Assembly (NCBI RefSeq): GCF_004214935.1
Contig: NZ_SFCC01000008.1
Location: 308,400-372,399 of the forward strand
Direction: 5' to 3'
Source of the DNA: Amycolatopsis suaedae
Lineage (GTDB): Bacteria > Actinomycetota > Actinomycetes > Mycobacteriales > Pseudonocardiaceae
Length of the DNA stretch: 64,000 nucleotides
The notes under the pieces are model-generated. The model had not been told where the DNA came from, made no database searches, and saw only the letters and a program-made list of their open reading frames with translations. This document shows positions 46,406-55,367 of the stretch, piece after piece. The translations under genes were made by a program, and so were the position numbers. Positions within the stretch are counted from its first letter, which is position 1, and every line of letters begins with the position of its first letter.

Positions 46406-47416
46406 CTTCGCGGGGTCAACTACGACGTCGGCACCCGGTACCTGCCCGGGTTCGTGTCCCGCTCGGCATGGAACCGTCGGCTGGTCGAACACGAGATCGG
46501 CGTGCTGGCCGACGACCTGCACTGCACGGCGGTCCTGCTGTACGGCAGCGAACTGGACCGGTTCGCACTCCCGGCGACGGCCGCGCTGGACCGCGGGCTG
46601 AGCGTGTGGCTGCAGCCGCGGCTCGTCGGTGCCACCGCGGCCGAGCAGAATGCCGCACTGGCCGAGACGGCCACGCTGGCCGAACGGCTGCGGACCGCCC
46701 ACCCGGGCCGGGTCACCGTCGCGGTGGGCTGCGAGCTGAGCCTGTTCGGCACCGGCATCGTCCCCGGCGGCACCCTGCGCAGGCGGACCGTCGCGCTCAC
46801 GACCACCTGGCCGCTGCTGCTGTGGTGGTACAACCGCAGGCTCAACGCCTACCTCGCGCGGGTCTGCCGGACGGTGCGCGACCGGTTCGGCGGCGAGGTC
46901 AGCTACGCGGCGGGCAGCTGGGAGAGCGTGGACTGGACACCGTTCGACGTGGTCGGCGTCAACCTGTACCGGGACCGGTCCAACGCCAGGAACTACGCCG
47001 GCACCGTGCGAGCACTGCGGCGGCACGGCAAACCGGTGGTGATCACCGAGTTCGGCTGCTGTGCCTACGTCGGCGCGGCGGCGAAGGGCGCTTCCGGCGA
47101 GCACGTGGTGCACTGGAGCCCCGGCGGCGGAACGGTGAAAGGCAGTCCGCGGCGGGACGAGGACGAGCAGGCGGGCTACCTGGCCGAGTTGCTCGCCGTG
47201 TTCGCGGCCGAGCGGGTGCACGGCGCGTTCGCGTTCCAGTTCAGCGAACCGTTCCACCCGCACTCGGCCGATCCGCGGCACGACCTCGACCTGGCCAGCT
47301 ACGGCGTGGTCAAGGTGCTACGGGAGTCGGCGGACACCGTCGACTGGGAGCCGAAGGCCGCCTTCCACCGGCTGGCCGAGCTCTACCGGCCCGGGGCGGG
47401 AACTCAGCGAGTGTGA
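46388..47416 (+). CDS. TIM-barrel glycoside-hydrolase-like protein (homologues sometimes named abortive infection protein)
   Basis: 342 residues from GTG 46388, with no ribosome site and a -10-like hexamer 7 bases upstream, so probably leaderless. The opening LVLRGVNYDVGTRYLPGFVS, then HCTAVLLYGSELDRF, VAVGCELSLFG and VITEFGCCAYVGA follow the beta/alpha barrel of cellulase-like hydrolases, with Glu candidates in GCELSLF and ITEFGC as acid/base pair. No signal peptide, so it acts in the cytoplasm. From memory, relatives are labelled abortive phage infection proteins without clear proof. Its 3' end overlaps the esterase gene by 13 bases. Confidence 0.65.
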   Translation: MSESLVLRGVNYDVGTRYLPGFVSRSAWNRRLVEHEIGVLADDLHCTAVLLYGSELDRFALPATAALDRGLSVWLQPRLVGATAAEQNAALAETATLAERLRTAHPGRVTVAVGCELSLFGTGIVPGGTLRRRTVALTTTWPLLLWWYNRRLNAYLARVCRTVRDRFGGEVSYAAGSWESVDWTPFDVVGVNLYRDRSNARNYAGTVRALRRHGKPVVITEFGCCAYVGAAAKGASGEHVVHWSPGGGTVKGSPRRDEDEQAGYLAELLAVFAAERVHGAFAFQFSEPFHPHSADPRHDLDLASYGVVKVLRESADTVDWEPKAAFHRLAELYRPGAGTQRV

Positions 47417-48651
47417 GCCGTGCCGCTGGTCTCGGTGACGCAGGCGAGCGCGTCGAAGCAGTCGAAGGCGGGCTGGTCGCAGAAGTAGTCCGCCATCCGC
47501 ATCCGGGTGTACTTTCCGGCGTCTTCGACTCCGCTCGCCGCGCGCAGATCGGCGAGAGTCCAGGTCGCGGAGGCGGGGAAGGCCGACTCGATGGCCGTGT
47601 CCTCCGGCGGCGGGAGGGCGGCCTCCCGGAACGGAAAGCCGGTGAGGTCGCCGCTCGCGACCGCGGTCCGGCCGCCACGCGAGGTCACCCCGATCGCGCG
47701 GTAGTCCGTTCCGAGCTCCGCGGCGAGGTGATACCCGGCGGGTAACAGTTCGCCGGCACCGAACGGTTCCGGAAGTTTCTTCAGGTGCCAGTTGTGCGCG
47801 ACCAGGACAATGCGGGCGCCGGGATCGCGTTCCAGCAGGTGCAGTACCGACTCCGCGAGGTAGACGTCGCGGAAGGTCGAGGCGATCTCGATGCCCTCCA
47901 CGGCCATGGAGCGGTGCAGCTGATCGAGCAGCCACGCACCCCGCAGGAGGTGCGCCGCCTCGGCGTGTTCGGCTCCCCTCCCCCTGGCCCGTTGCCGGGG
48001 CGCCATTCGCTGTGTCCGCGCGATCAGCTCGGCCAGCGCCGCGGTCAGCGCGTCCCGCTCCGCCTGGGCCACCGAGGGGTATCCGAACAGGACCTTCATC
48101 GGCGCCGGGTCGTGGAAACGGCCGGTGAGTTCGCGTGCCCGCGCCAGCACCGGCACCGCGTCCGGGTCGTGTGCCTCGACATAGGCGGCGACGGCATCGA
48201 GTGCCGGCAACGGCGATCCGAGGCATCCCGGCAGGTCGGCGCCCGCGTAGCGGACCGGCGCCCCGTGGTCACGCCGGTTGTACGTCCGCAGCCAGCGCAG
48301 AGCGTCGTGCAGCTCCGGCACGTCGCCCAGCCCGAGGGCGATGGCGGCGGAGGCGAGGTCCTTCACGTCGCCGGAACCACCCCCGAGCCAGTCGTCCAGC
48401 AGGTGACCGCCGGCGTACGGCGCCTCCAGGGCCAGGACGGTGAACCCGCACCGCTCGACGAGAAACCGCAGCATCCGGTGCCGCGCCTGATAGAACTCCC
48501 GGACGTGGTGGGAGCTCTCCCCAAGACCGACCACCCGTGCCGATCCGACGATCCCGGCCAGCGGGGCGAGATCGTCCGGCGAGGCCTCCAGACCGAGTGT
48601 GTCGATCGGGTGTCCGTTCTCCTGGATCCACCCGGCCAGGCCGTTCGCCAT
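47404..48651 (-). CDS. Erythromycin esterase family protein
   Basis: 415 residues from the ATG at 48651 (site AAGGGGG); a longer frame starts inside the upstream repeat. The family signature VVGLGESSHHVREFYQARHR has Glu45 and His48/His49, and ALEAPYAGGHLLDDWL, YNRRDHG, RYAGADLPG and VLVAHNWHLKK follow. Erythromycin esterases hydrolyse the macrolide lactone; most environmental members have untested substrates. No signal peptide. It is preceded by a striking repeat region that includes its promoter. Confidence 0.9.
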   Translation of the reverse strand: MANGLAGWIQENGHPIDTLGLEASPDDLAPLAGIVGSARVVGLGESSHHVREFYQARHRMLRFLVERCGFTVLALEAPYAGGHLLDDWLGGGSGDVKDLASAAIALGLGDVPELHDALRWLRTYNRRDHGAPVRYAGADLPGCLGSPLPALDAVAAYVEAHDPDAVPVLARARELTGRFHDPAPMKVLFGYPSVAQAERDALTAALAELIARTQRMAPRQRARGRGAEHAEAAHLLRGAWLLDQLHRSMAVEGIEIASTFRDVYLAESVLHLLERDPGARIVLVAHNWHLKKLPEPFGAGELLPAGYHLAAELGTDYRAIGVTSRGGRTAVASGDLTGFPFREAALPPPEDTAIESAFPASATWTLADLRAASGVEDAGKYTRMRMADYFCDQPAFDCFDALACVTETSGTAHTR

Positions 48652-48719
48652 GAAGCCCCCTTGTGCGTACACCATACGCTTATTTTTCGTAAGGGTACAC
48701 CATACGCACAAGGGGCTTC
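48652..48719. repeat. Inverted and direct repeats at the esterase promoter
   Basis: An outer inverted repeat pairs GAAGCCCCCTTGTGCGTA (48652-48669) with TACGCACAAGGGGCTTC (48703-48719) with one extra base. Inside and overlapping it are two direct copies of GTACACCATACGC (48667-48679 and 48695-48707), 28 bp apart. On the minus strand the copies read TATGGTGTAC, which may hold a -10 element. It could end the VOC transcript and control the esterase. Confidence 0.75.
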
Positions 48720-48723
48720 GCCG

Positions 48724-49122
48724 TCAGCGGGCGAACCGCGCGCGGGCCTCGTCGGTGGCCGGGGCGAAGAAGTTGACCAGGTTGCCGTCGGGATCACGGA
48801 ACAGCAGCGAGCGGTTTCCCCACGGCATCGTGGTCGGCTTCTGCACGATCTCGGGAGCAAGGCCCGTCAGCCGGTCGTACTCCCTGTCGACGTCCTCGAC
48901 GAGGAACTCGAGGATCACGGTCCGGTTCGACTCGGGCACCGCCGCCCCGGCACTGAACAACGCCATCGTCTGCGCGCTGCCGATCGCCAGGGTGCACGAC
49001 TCACCCGGCAGCTCGGCGAACTGCTCGGCGAGCCAGCGCGCCTCGATTCCGGTCGCCCGCTCGTAGAACTCGGCAAGGCGGGCGACGTCGCTGGTGATGA
49101 CACGAACTGAGGCAAACCGCAC
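48724..49122 (-). CDS. VOC-family (glyoxalase/bleomycin-resistance fold) protein
   Basis: 132 residues from the GTG at 49122 after AAAGGA. VRFASVRVITSDVARLAEFY opens the first beta-alpha-beta-beta-beta module and LLFRDPDGNLVNFFAP closes the second, the standard VOC signature with a possible metal Glu/His missing at the last strand. Function may be metabolite binding, isomerisation or drug sequestration. It is divergent from a WYL-domain regulator that probably controls it (87 bp between). Confidence 0.88.
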   Translation of the reverse strand: MRFASVRVITSDVARLAEFYERATGIEARWLAEQFAELPGESCTLAIGSAQTMALFSAGAAVPESNRTVILEFLVEDVDREYDRLTGLAPEIVQKPTTMPWGNRSLLFRDPDGNLVNFFAPATDEARARFAR

Positions 49123-49209
49123 GGCGGATCCTTTCTGCAGTGGAGGGACACCGCACACGCTAGAAGCGAAAGTGGACAGGTTCCGCCCGGTATTGGCAGG
49201 ATCTTTCTC

Positions 49210-50229
49210 GTGACCCGGCCGATCGCCCGTGTCCTGGCCTTGCTGGAGATCCTCCAGAGCGGAGGTACCCGGACCGTCGCCGAGCTCGCCGAGCGGCTCG
49301 GCGTGGATGAACGCACCGTCCGGCGCTATGTGGACCACCTGCTGGACCTGGACATCCCGGTCCGGTCGGTGCGCGGACGACACGGCGGGTACCGCCTGGC
49401 CCCCGGCTACCGGATGCCCCCGCTGATGCTCACCGACGAGGAGGCGCTCGCCGTCCTGCTCGGCCTGGTCGCGGGCCGGCGAGCCGGACTGGTCACCACC
49501 TCGGCCGCGGCAGCGGAGAGCGCGGCCGCGAAGGTCCGGCGAGTACTGCCGGAAGCCCTCGGCCGCCGGCTCGACGCGCTGCTGGAGATCGCCGACTTCA
49601 CCACCCCCGCGCGATCGGCACTCACCGCCGAGGCCAGGGTGCTGCTCACTGTCGCGGAGGCGGCGCGGGAACGACGCCCGATCGAACTCGCCTACACGGC
49701 TGCCCACGGCGGTGCCAGTGAACGTGTCGTGCACCCGTACGGGGTCGTGGCACACAACGGACGGTGGTACCTGAGCGGCCTCGACTCCGCCAGCGGGCAG
49801 GTGCGCACGTTCCGCGCCGACAGGATCACCGGCGTCGAGATGCTCGCCGGAACGTTCGACACACCAGCCGGTTTCGACCCGGCCCAGCAGGTGCTGACCG
49901 CCATCGCCGAGACGCCGTACCAGCACGAGGTGTCCGTGCGGATCCGGTCGGCGCCCGAGCAGATCCGTTCCGTCTTCCCGCCGGCCATCGCCGCGCTGGA
50001 GGCGATCCCCGACGCCGGCTGGGTCAGGGCCCGGATCCGGGCTCAGCGACTCGACTGGATACCGCCACTGCTCGCCGCCCTCGACCGGCCGTTCGTCATC
50101 GAGCGCCCCGACGCCCTCCGCGACCTGGTGCGGGCACTGGCCGGCCGGCTGGCCGCGTTCACTGAAAGTCCCTCGACCTGCTCGGCACCCGCATGTCCAG
50201 ACGCTGCATCTGGTCGGCGAGAACGTTGA
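49210..50229 (+). CDS. HTH (DeoR-type) WYL-domain transcriptional regulator
   Basis: 339 residues from a GTG. The N-terminal HTH is ARVLALLEILQSGGTRTVAE then RLGVDERTVRRYVDHLLDLD, with RGRHGGYRLAPGYRMPPLML next. The WYL domain lies about 140-230 (RPIELAYTAAHGGASERVVH; NGRWYLSGLD, the WYL triad) and a WCX-type C-terminal part follows. Such proteins bind nucleotides or ssDNA and regulate divergent genes. Its last 23 codons overlap dnaE2 tail to tail by 71 bases; the tail is low-complexity, so the original stop may have been lost. Confidence 0.9.
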   Translation: MTRPIARVLALLEILQSGGTRTVAELAERLGVDERTVRRYVDHLLDLDIPVRSVRGRHGGYRLAPGYRMPPLMLTDEEALAVLLGLVAGRRAGLVTTSAAAAESAAAKVRRVLPEALGRRLDALLEIADFTTPARSALTAEARVLLTVAEAARERRPIELAYTAAHGGASERVVHPYGVVAHNGRWYLSGLDSASGQVRTFRADRITGVEMLAGTFDTPAGFDPAQQVLTAIAETPYQHEVSVRIRSAPEQIRSVFPPAIAALEAIPDAGWVRARIRAQRLDWIPPLLAALDRPFVIERPDALRDLVRALAGRLAAFTESPSTCSAPACPDAASGRRER

Positions 50230-53200
50230 CCACGCCGTCGGCCCGCTCGACCACGCCGCGGACCAGCAACGCCGGGCTGGCCCTGGCCACCCGGTGGTAG
50301 CGGCGCCACAGCCCGGCCGAGCACACCACGTTCACCATGCCCGTCTCGTCCTCGAGGTTGATGAACGTGATGCCGCCCGCGGTACCTGGCCGCTGGCGGT
50401 GGGTCACCGCGCCGCCGACCAGCACGCGGGTACCACCCGGCACCTCCTGCAGCGCCGCGGCGGTGACCACGCCCAGTTCGTCGAGCTTCGTCCGGACGAA
50501 CTGCGTGGGGAAGCTGTCCGGGGACAGGCCGGTCGCCCACACGTCGGCGACGGCGAGATCGATCCCGTCCATGCCGGGCAGCATCGGCGCGGTCGTGCCC
50601 ACCCCGGTACCCGGCAGCTTCTCCGGGCGTTCCTGCGCCACGGCACCCGCCGACCACAGCGCCTGCCTGCGGTCGGGCACGAAACAGCCGAACGCACCCG
50701 CCGTCGCCAGCGCCTCCACCTGCGGGGTGGTCAGCCGGACCCGTCTCGCGACGTCGGCCATGTCGTGGAACGGTCCGCCCCGCTCCCGCTCCTCGACCAG
50801 CTGCGTGGCCAGCGTGTCGCCGATGTTGCGCACCACCCCCAGGCCGATGCGCACCGCGTTGCCCGGCTCACCCTCCCCGACCGGTTCGAGGGTGGCGTGG
50901 GACAGGCTGGCGTTGACGTCCGGCCCGCGCACCACCACACCGTGCCGCCGGGCGTCGGCGACCAGGGACTGCGGCGAGTAGAACCCCATCGGCTGAGCCC
51001 GCAGCAGCGCCGCACAGAAGGCGGCCGGGTAGTAGAGCTTGAAGAAGGCACTGGCGAACACCAGGTGGGCGAAGCTGAGCGCGTGGCTCTCCGGGAAGCC
51101 GAAGTTGGCGAAGGCCTGCATCTTGGCGAAGATCTTCTCGGCCAGCGCCCGTGGGACGTCGTTGGCGGCGGCGCCGTCGTAGAACCGCTGCCGCAGCCGT
51201 TCCATCTTCCGCTTCGACCGCTTGGAACCCATCGCGTGCCGGAGCTGGTCGGCCTCCGCGGCGGTGAAGTTGGCGACGTCCAGCGCGATCTGCATCATCT
51301 GTTCCTGGAACAGCGGTACGCCGCAGGTTTTGTGCAGTGCCTTGTACAGCAGCGGATGTTCCAGCTCCCACTTCTCCTTGCCGGTGGAGCGCCGGATGTA
51401 GGGATGCACCGAACCGCCCTGGATGGGCCCTGGCCGGATCAGCGCCACCTCGACGGCGAGGTCGTAGAACTCCCTCGGCCGCAACCGGGGCAGGGTCGCC
51501 AGCTGGGCCCGGCTCTCCACCTGGAACACGCCGATGGCGTCGGCGCGGCAGAGCATGTCGTAGACCTTCTCGTCGGCGAGGGGCAGATGCGCCAGGTCGA
51601 CCTCGACGCCCTCGTGGTCGCGCACCAGGTCGACCATGTAGTGCAGGGCCGACAGCATGCCGAGGCCGAGCAGGTCGAACTTGACCAATCCGGCCGCCGC
51701 GCAGTCGTCCTTCTCCCACTGCAGGACGCTGCGGTCGGCCATCCGCGCCCACTCGATCGGGCAGATCTCGCTCACCGGTTGCTTGCAGATCACCATCCCG
51801 CCGGAGTGGATGCCGAGGTGGCGAGGGAAGCCCTCCAGCGCGCCGGCCAGCTCGACGACGTCGGCGGGGATGTCGTGGTCGACGTCGCCCTGGGTGTCGC
51901 GCAGCATGCCCCAGCGGTCGATCTGCTTGCTCCACGCGTCCTGCTGCCCCGGCGAGTGGCCGAGTGCGCGGGCGGCGTCCCGCACGGCGGACCGGGAGCG
52001 GTAGGTGATGACGTTGGCCACCTGGGCGGTGCGCAACCGGCCGTAGCGGCGGTAGACGTACTGGATGACCTCCTCCCGCCGGTCGGACTCGATGTCCAGG
52101 TCGATGTCCGGGTAGCCGTCGCGGTCGGGGGCGAGGAACCGCTCGAAGAGCAGGTTCCATTCCATCGGGTCGACCTTCGTGATGCCCAGCGCGAAGCAGA
52201 CCGCCGAGTTGGCGGCCGATCCCCTGCCCTGGCACAGGATGTCGTTGCGGACGCAGAAGTCGACGATGTCCCAGACGATCAGGAAGTAACCGGGGAAACG
52301 GAGATCCTCGATGATCTTCAGCTCGTGCTCGATCTGGGCGTACGGCCTGGAGTTCACGGCTCGGCTGCCGTAGTGCCGCGCCGCGCCGTCGTAGGCGAGC
52401 TTGCGCAGGTAACTGGCTTCGGTGTGGCCCTCGGGCACGTCGAACGGCGGCAGCTCGGGCCTGATGTGCTGCAGGTCGAAGGCACACCGCCTGCCGAGCA
52501 GGGCGGCTCGCTGGACCGCGCCGGGATAGCGGGCGAACAGCCTCGCCATCTCCTCACCGGAGCGCAGGTAGGCCTCACCGCTGGGCGGGAGCCAGCCCTC
52601 CATCTCGTCCAGCCCGCGCCGGGCGCGGATCGCCGCGACCGCGTCGGCGACCCTGCTGTGCTCGGGAATCGCGTAGTGCACGGCGTTGGTGGCCACCGTG
52701 GGCAGGCCCAGCTCCTCGGCGAGCACGGCCAGCTGGTCGTTGTGGGTGCTGTCCAGCGGCTGGCCGTGATCGATCAGCTCGACGTAGACGTCGTTGCGGC
52801 CGAACAGGTCGACCAGCTCCCGCAGCCGCTGCCTTGCCGCGTCCGGGCCCGCCGTGACCAGCGCGCTGCGGACCGCGCCCTTGCGGCAGCCGGTGAGCAC
52901 GGCGCACTCGCCGGCGACCTCGTTCGCCACGGTGTGCAGGTCGTAGATCGGCCTGCCCTTCTCCGCCCGCTCGGCGCGGGACAGCCTTCCGTCGGCGTCG
53001 TCGTAGCCACGCAGCTGTCCCATGGTGATCGCCCGGCTCAGCGCGGTGTAGCCCGGCTTCTCCTTGGCCAGCAACAGCAGGTGCTCACCCTCCGGGTCGG
53101 CGACACCGTTCTGCGGACCGGACAGCCCGAGGCTCAGCTCGGTGCCGTACACGGTGCTGATCCCGAGTTCGCGCGCCGCCTCGGCGAACCGCACGACGCC

Positions 53201-53533
53201 GTACAGGCCGTCGTGGTCGGTGATCGCGAGCGCGTCCAGCTCCAGCCGCGCGGCCTCCTCCACCAGCTGCTCGGGGTGGCTCGCACCGTCGAGGAAGCTG
53301 AAGTTGGAGTGGCAGTGCAGCTCGGCGTAGGGCACCCGGGTCCCCGACCCGGCCTCCTCCCGTTCCTTCCGGCGCGTCGAGGACAGGTCGGCGGGGCGGC
53401 TGTAGTGCTCGCGCCGCCTGCCCCACGCCGGACTGTCGCCGCCGTCGCGTTCCCGCTCCGGGATCTCGGCCGGTTCCCCGGAAAGGGACCGGTTCAGCGT
53501 CTCCCAGGTGACCGGTGGGTTGTTCCATCCCAT
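50159..53533 (-). CDS. dnaE2: Error-prone DNA polymerase III alpha subunit DnaE2
   Basis: 1124 residues from the ATG at 53533 (MGWNNPPVTW, the usual DnaE2 start); a GTG at 53545 is the alternative. The PHP domain is YAELHCHSNFSFLDGASHPE, followed by the polymerase domain with acidic catalytic residues in DGYPDIDLDIESDRREEVIQ and LVKFDLLGLGMLSALHYM. The fingers and helix-hairpin-helix follow and the OB fold (TRVLVGGAVTHRQRPGTAGG) ends it. Last gene of the imuA'-imuB-ORF-dnaE2 mutasome, which copies damaged DNA with mutations during the SOS response. Overlaps the WYL gene by 71 bases at its 3' end. Confidence 0.95.
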   Translation of the reverse strand: MGWNNPPVTWETLNRSLSGEPAEIPERERDGGDSPAWGRRREHYSRPADLSSTRRKEREEAGSGTRVPYAELHCHSNFSFLDGASHPEQLVEEAARLELDALAITDHDGLYGVVRFAEAARELGISTVYGTELSLGLSGPQNGVADPEGEHLLLLAKEKPGYTALSRAITMGQLRGYDDADGRLSRAERAEKGRPIYDLHTVANEVAGECAVLTGCRKGAVRSALVTAGPDAARQRLRELVDLFGRNDVYVELIDHGQPLDSTHNDQLAVLAEELGLPTVATNAVHYAIPEHSRVADAVAAIRARRGLDEMEGWLPPSGEAYLRSGEEMARLFARYPGAVQRAALLGRRCAFDLQHIRPELPPFDVPEGHTEASYLRKLAYDGAARHYGSRAVNSRPYAQIEHELKIIEDLRFPGYFLIVWDIVDFCVRNDILCQGRGSAANSAVCFALGITKVDPMEWNLLFERFLAPDRDGYPDIDLDIESDRREEVIQYVYRRYGRLRTAQVANVITYRSRSAVRDAARALGHSPGQQDAWSKQIDRWGMLRDTQGDVDHDIPADVVELAGALEGFPRHLGIHSGGMVICKQPVSEICPIEWARMADRSVLQWEKDDCAAAGLVKFDLLGLGMLSALHYMVDLVRDHEGVEVDLAHLPLADEKVYDMLCRADAIGVFQVESRAQLATLPRLRPREFYDLAVEVALIRPGPIQGGSVHPYIRRSTGKEKWELEHPLLYKALHKTCGVPLFQEQMMQIALDVANFTAAEADQLRHAMGSKRSKRKMERLRQRFYDGAAANDVPRALAEKIFAKMQAFANFGFPESHALSFAHLVFASAFFKLYYPAAFCAALLRAQPMGFYSPQSLVADARRHGVVVRGPDVNASLSHATLEPVGEGEPGNAVRIGLGVVRNIGDTLATQLVEERERGGPFHDMADVARRVRLTTPQVEALATAGAFGCFVPDRRQALWSAGAVAQERPEKLPGTGVGTTAPMLPGMDGIDLAVADVWATGLSPDSFPTQFVRTKLDELGVVTAAALQEVPGGTRVLVGGAVTHRQRPGTAGGITFINLEDETGMVNVVCSAGLWRRYHRVARASPALLVRGVVERADGVVNVLADQMQRLDMRVPSRSRDFQ

Positions 53534-53545
53534 GACGTCACGCAC

Positions 53546-53704
53546 TCACCAGGGCAGGTTCTCCGCCGACACCCTCGGGGCCGGGATCAACGCGAGCAGC
53601 TCCTCCTCCACGTCGTCGAACTCGTCGAGATCGGCACCACGCTTTCCCGGCTCCAGCTCGTCGAGCCAGGCCGACACACTGCGCAGGAATTCCTGGTCGC
53701 CCAC
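53546..53704 (-). CDS. Small protein between imuB and dnaE2
   Basis: 52 residues from the GTG at 53704, which overlaps the imuB stop as TAGTG and follows AAGGGA; an in-frame ATG at 53731 is an alternative. The sequence is acidic and helical (QEFLRSVSAWLDELEPGKRG, then DLDEFDDVEEELLALIPAPR). It ends 12 bases before the dnaE2 ATG, so it is translated within the mutasome operon. No known family; an adaptor or clamp-interaction role is only a guess. Confidence 0.7.
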   Translation of the reverse strand: MGDQEFLRSVSAWLDELEPGKRGADLDEFDDVEEELLALIPAPRVSAENLPW

Positions 53705-55356
53705 TAGTCGTACATCCCTTCGATCGTCCATTGAGGACACTGCGGACACTGCGGAGCCTCGGTTCGCAGGTCGGCCGCCATCAGCAGCGCGACCTCCGGC
53801 TCGTCCCCGCTCCCTTCGAGGACCAGCTGCATCCAGACGCGGTCGGGCTGCCAGGTCGACCGCACCAGCTTGTCGGGCCAGGGCCCCGCCCAGCGCCGCA
53901 CCGCCCGCGGCTGCCCGCTCAGCACCACCGCCCGGGGCGGCTCGCTGAGCTCGCGACGGCCGAGCAACACCACCTCCGCACCGGACTCGCCGCGGAGGCC
54001 GACCGGCACCGGCCGCCGGTACACCGTCGCCGGCGAGGGCGCCGGCAGCCGCCCCGGCCAGGCCGGGTCCGTCCGGTCCAGCGGGTTGGCGGGGGTGTCG
54101 GCCTGGTGGCGTTCACCCCACGGCACCAGCCGGACCCGCTCGGCGGGCCCCCGCCCGCCGTCAAGCCGCGCGGTCACGACCCGTTCCGGGCCGAGCAGGC
54201 CCTGGACGTGCACCATGGCCCGCGCCGCCCTGCCGTCCCGTTCCTCGTCGGCCGTCGCCCCGGCGCCGTGCCACAGCCCGGTCTGCAGGTGCCTGCCCTC
54301 GACCGTCTCGTCCGGCACCAGCCGCAGCCAGGTGACGCCGCCGGTGGGACGGGCCCCCGGCTCGGCCGCCCGCAGCCAGCCCTCGAACTGCCACCGAACC
54401 CGGTTCTCCACGCCCTGCGCGTCAAGGGGCTCCGCGCAGCGCCAGACCCTGGCGAACTCCTCACCCCGCTCGGTACCGGCGTAGATACCCAGCCGGGTAC
54501 AGGCCAGCCCGTGCTCGGCCAGCCCGGCGTGGAACCGGCCGGCCAGCGACCTGGCCGCGAACGCGGCGGCGTCCACCCGTTCCAGCGGAGGGTCGAACTC
54601 CGTTCTCAGCGACAGCTCCGGTGGCGGCCTGCGCCGGTGCGGCGGCCGGTCGAACCGGCCCCGGGCGAGCCGGTGCGCCCGCAGCCCGTCGGCGGAGAAC
54701 CGGGACGCCACGTCCCGCTCGGTCAGCTCGGCGAAGGCACCGAGGGTGCGGATCCCCAGCCGGCGCAGCAGGTCGACCAGCTCACCCCGGTCCGCGCCGG
54801 GCTGATCGAGCTCCCGGACGTCCAGCGGCGCGAGGAAGGCCGCGGTCGCGCCCGGCGGCACCCGTACCGCCCGGTGCGCCGCGAGCACGGCGGCGAACAC
54901 CCCGTCAGCCACACCGACCTGGCACTCCACCCCCGCAACTCCGGAGACGTGATCCACCAGCATCTCGATGAGCGGCTCCTCACCACCGAAGTAGCCGGCA
55001 GCACCGGACACCGGCACCGCCACCACCCCGGGACGTACCACCTCCACTCCGACGACCAGTTCCTCCACCGCCGCGGCCACCCGCTCGAAGAACCGGGCGT
55101 CCCGGTCCGGGTCCGCGGGCAACACCACCAGCTCCGGGCACCGCGACTGCGCCTCCCTGCGCCGCTGTCCCCTGCGCACGCCCGATGCCCGCGCCACCGC
55201 CGAGGTGGCCACCACCCGGTTGGCGGCGAACACCGCCGCGGGACGGTGTGCCGGCACCTGATCCGCCGCACAGGCCGCCACCACCGGCCAGTCCGGGCAC
55301 CACAACACCAGCGTGCGAACCGGTTCCACCACATTCACTGTGTCTACTGTGGACAA
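53704..55356 (-). CDS. imuB: ImuB, catalytically inactive Y-family polymerase-like protein
   Basis: 550 residues from a TTG at 55356 with GGGGAGG upstream; a GTG at 55338 is possible. The Y-family palm begins RTLVLWCPDWPVVAACAADQ, where active polymerases carry the first catalytic Asp in a DxDxF pattern, so this one is inactive, as known for ImuB. The little-finger part (SLRTEFDPPLERVDAAAFAA) and a long C-terminal region follow. ImuB bridges the beta clamp, ImuA' and DnaE2. It overlaps the next small gene by one base. Confidence 0.92.
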   Translation of the reverse strand: MSTVDTVNVVEPVRTLVLWCPDWPVVAACAADQVPAHRPAAVFAANRVVATSAVARASGVRRGQRRREAQSRCPELVVLPADPDRDARFFERVAAAVEELVVGVEVVRPGVVAVPVSGAAGYFGGEEPLIEMLVDHVSGVAGVECQVGVADGVFAAVLAAHRAVRVPPGATAAFLAPLDVRELDQPGADRGELVDLLRRLGIRTLGAFAELTERDVASRFSADGLRAHRLARGRFDRPPHRRRPPPELSLRTEFDPPLERVDAAAFAARSLAGRFHAGLAEHGLACTRLGIYAGTERGEEFARVWRCAEPLDAQGVENRVRWQFEGWLRAAEPGARPTGGVTWLRLVPDETVEGRHLQTGLWHGAGATADEERDGRAARAMVHVQGLLGPERVVTARLDGGRGPAERVRLVPWGERHQADTPANPLDRTDPAWPGRLPAPSPATVYRRPVPVGLRGESGAEVVLLGRRELSEPPRAVVLSGQPRAVRRWAGPWPDKLVRSTWQPDRVWMQLVLEGSGDEPEVALLMAADLRTEAPQCPQCPQWTIEGMYD

Positions 55357-55367
55357 AACACCTCCCC

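Noticed and set aside
50294..53707. 1137-codon plus-strand frame opposite dnaE2
   Set aside because: Mirror frame of dnaE2; no domain features.
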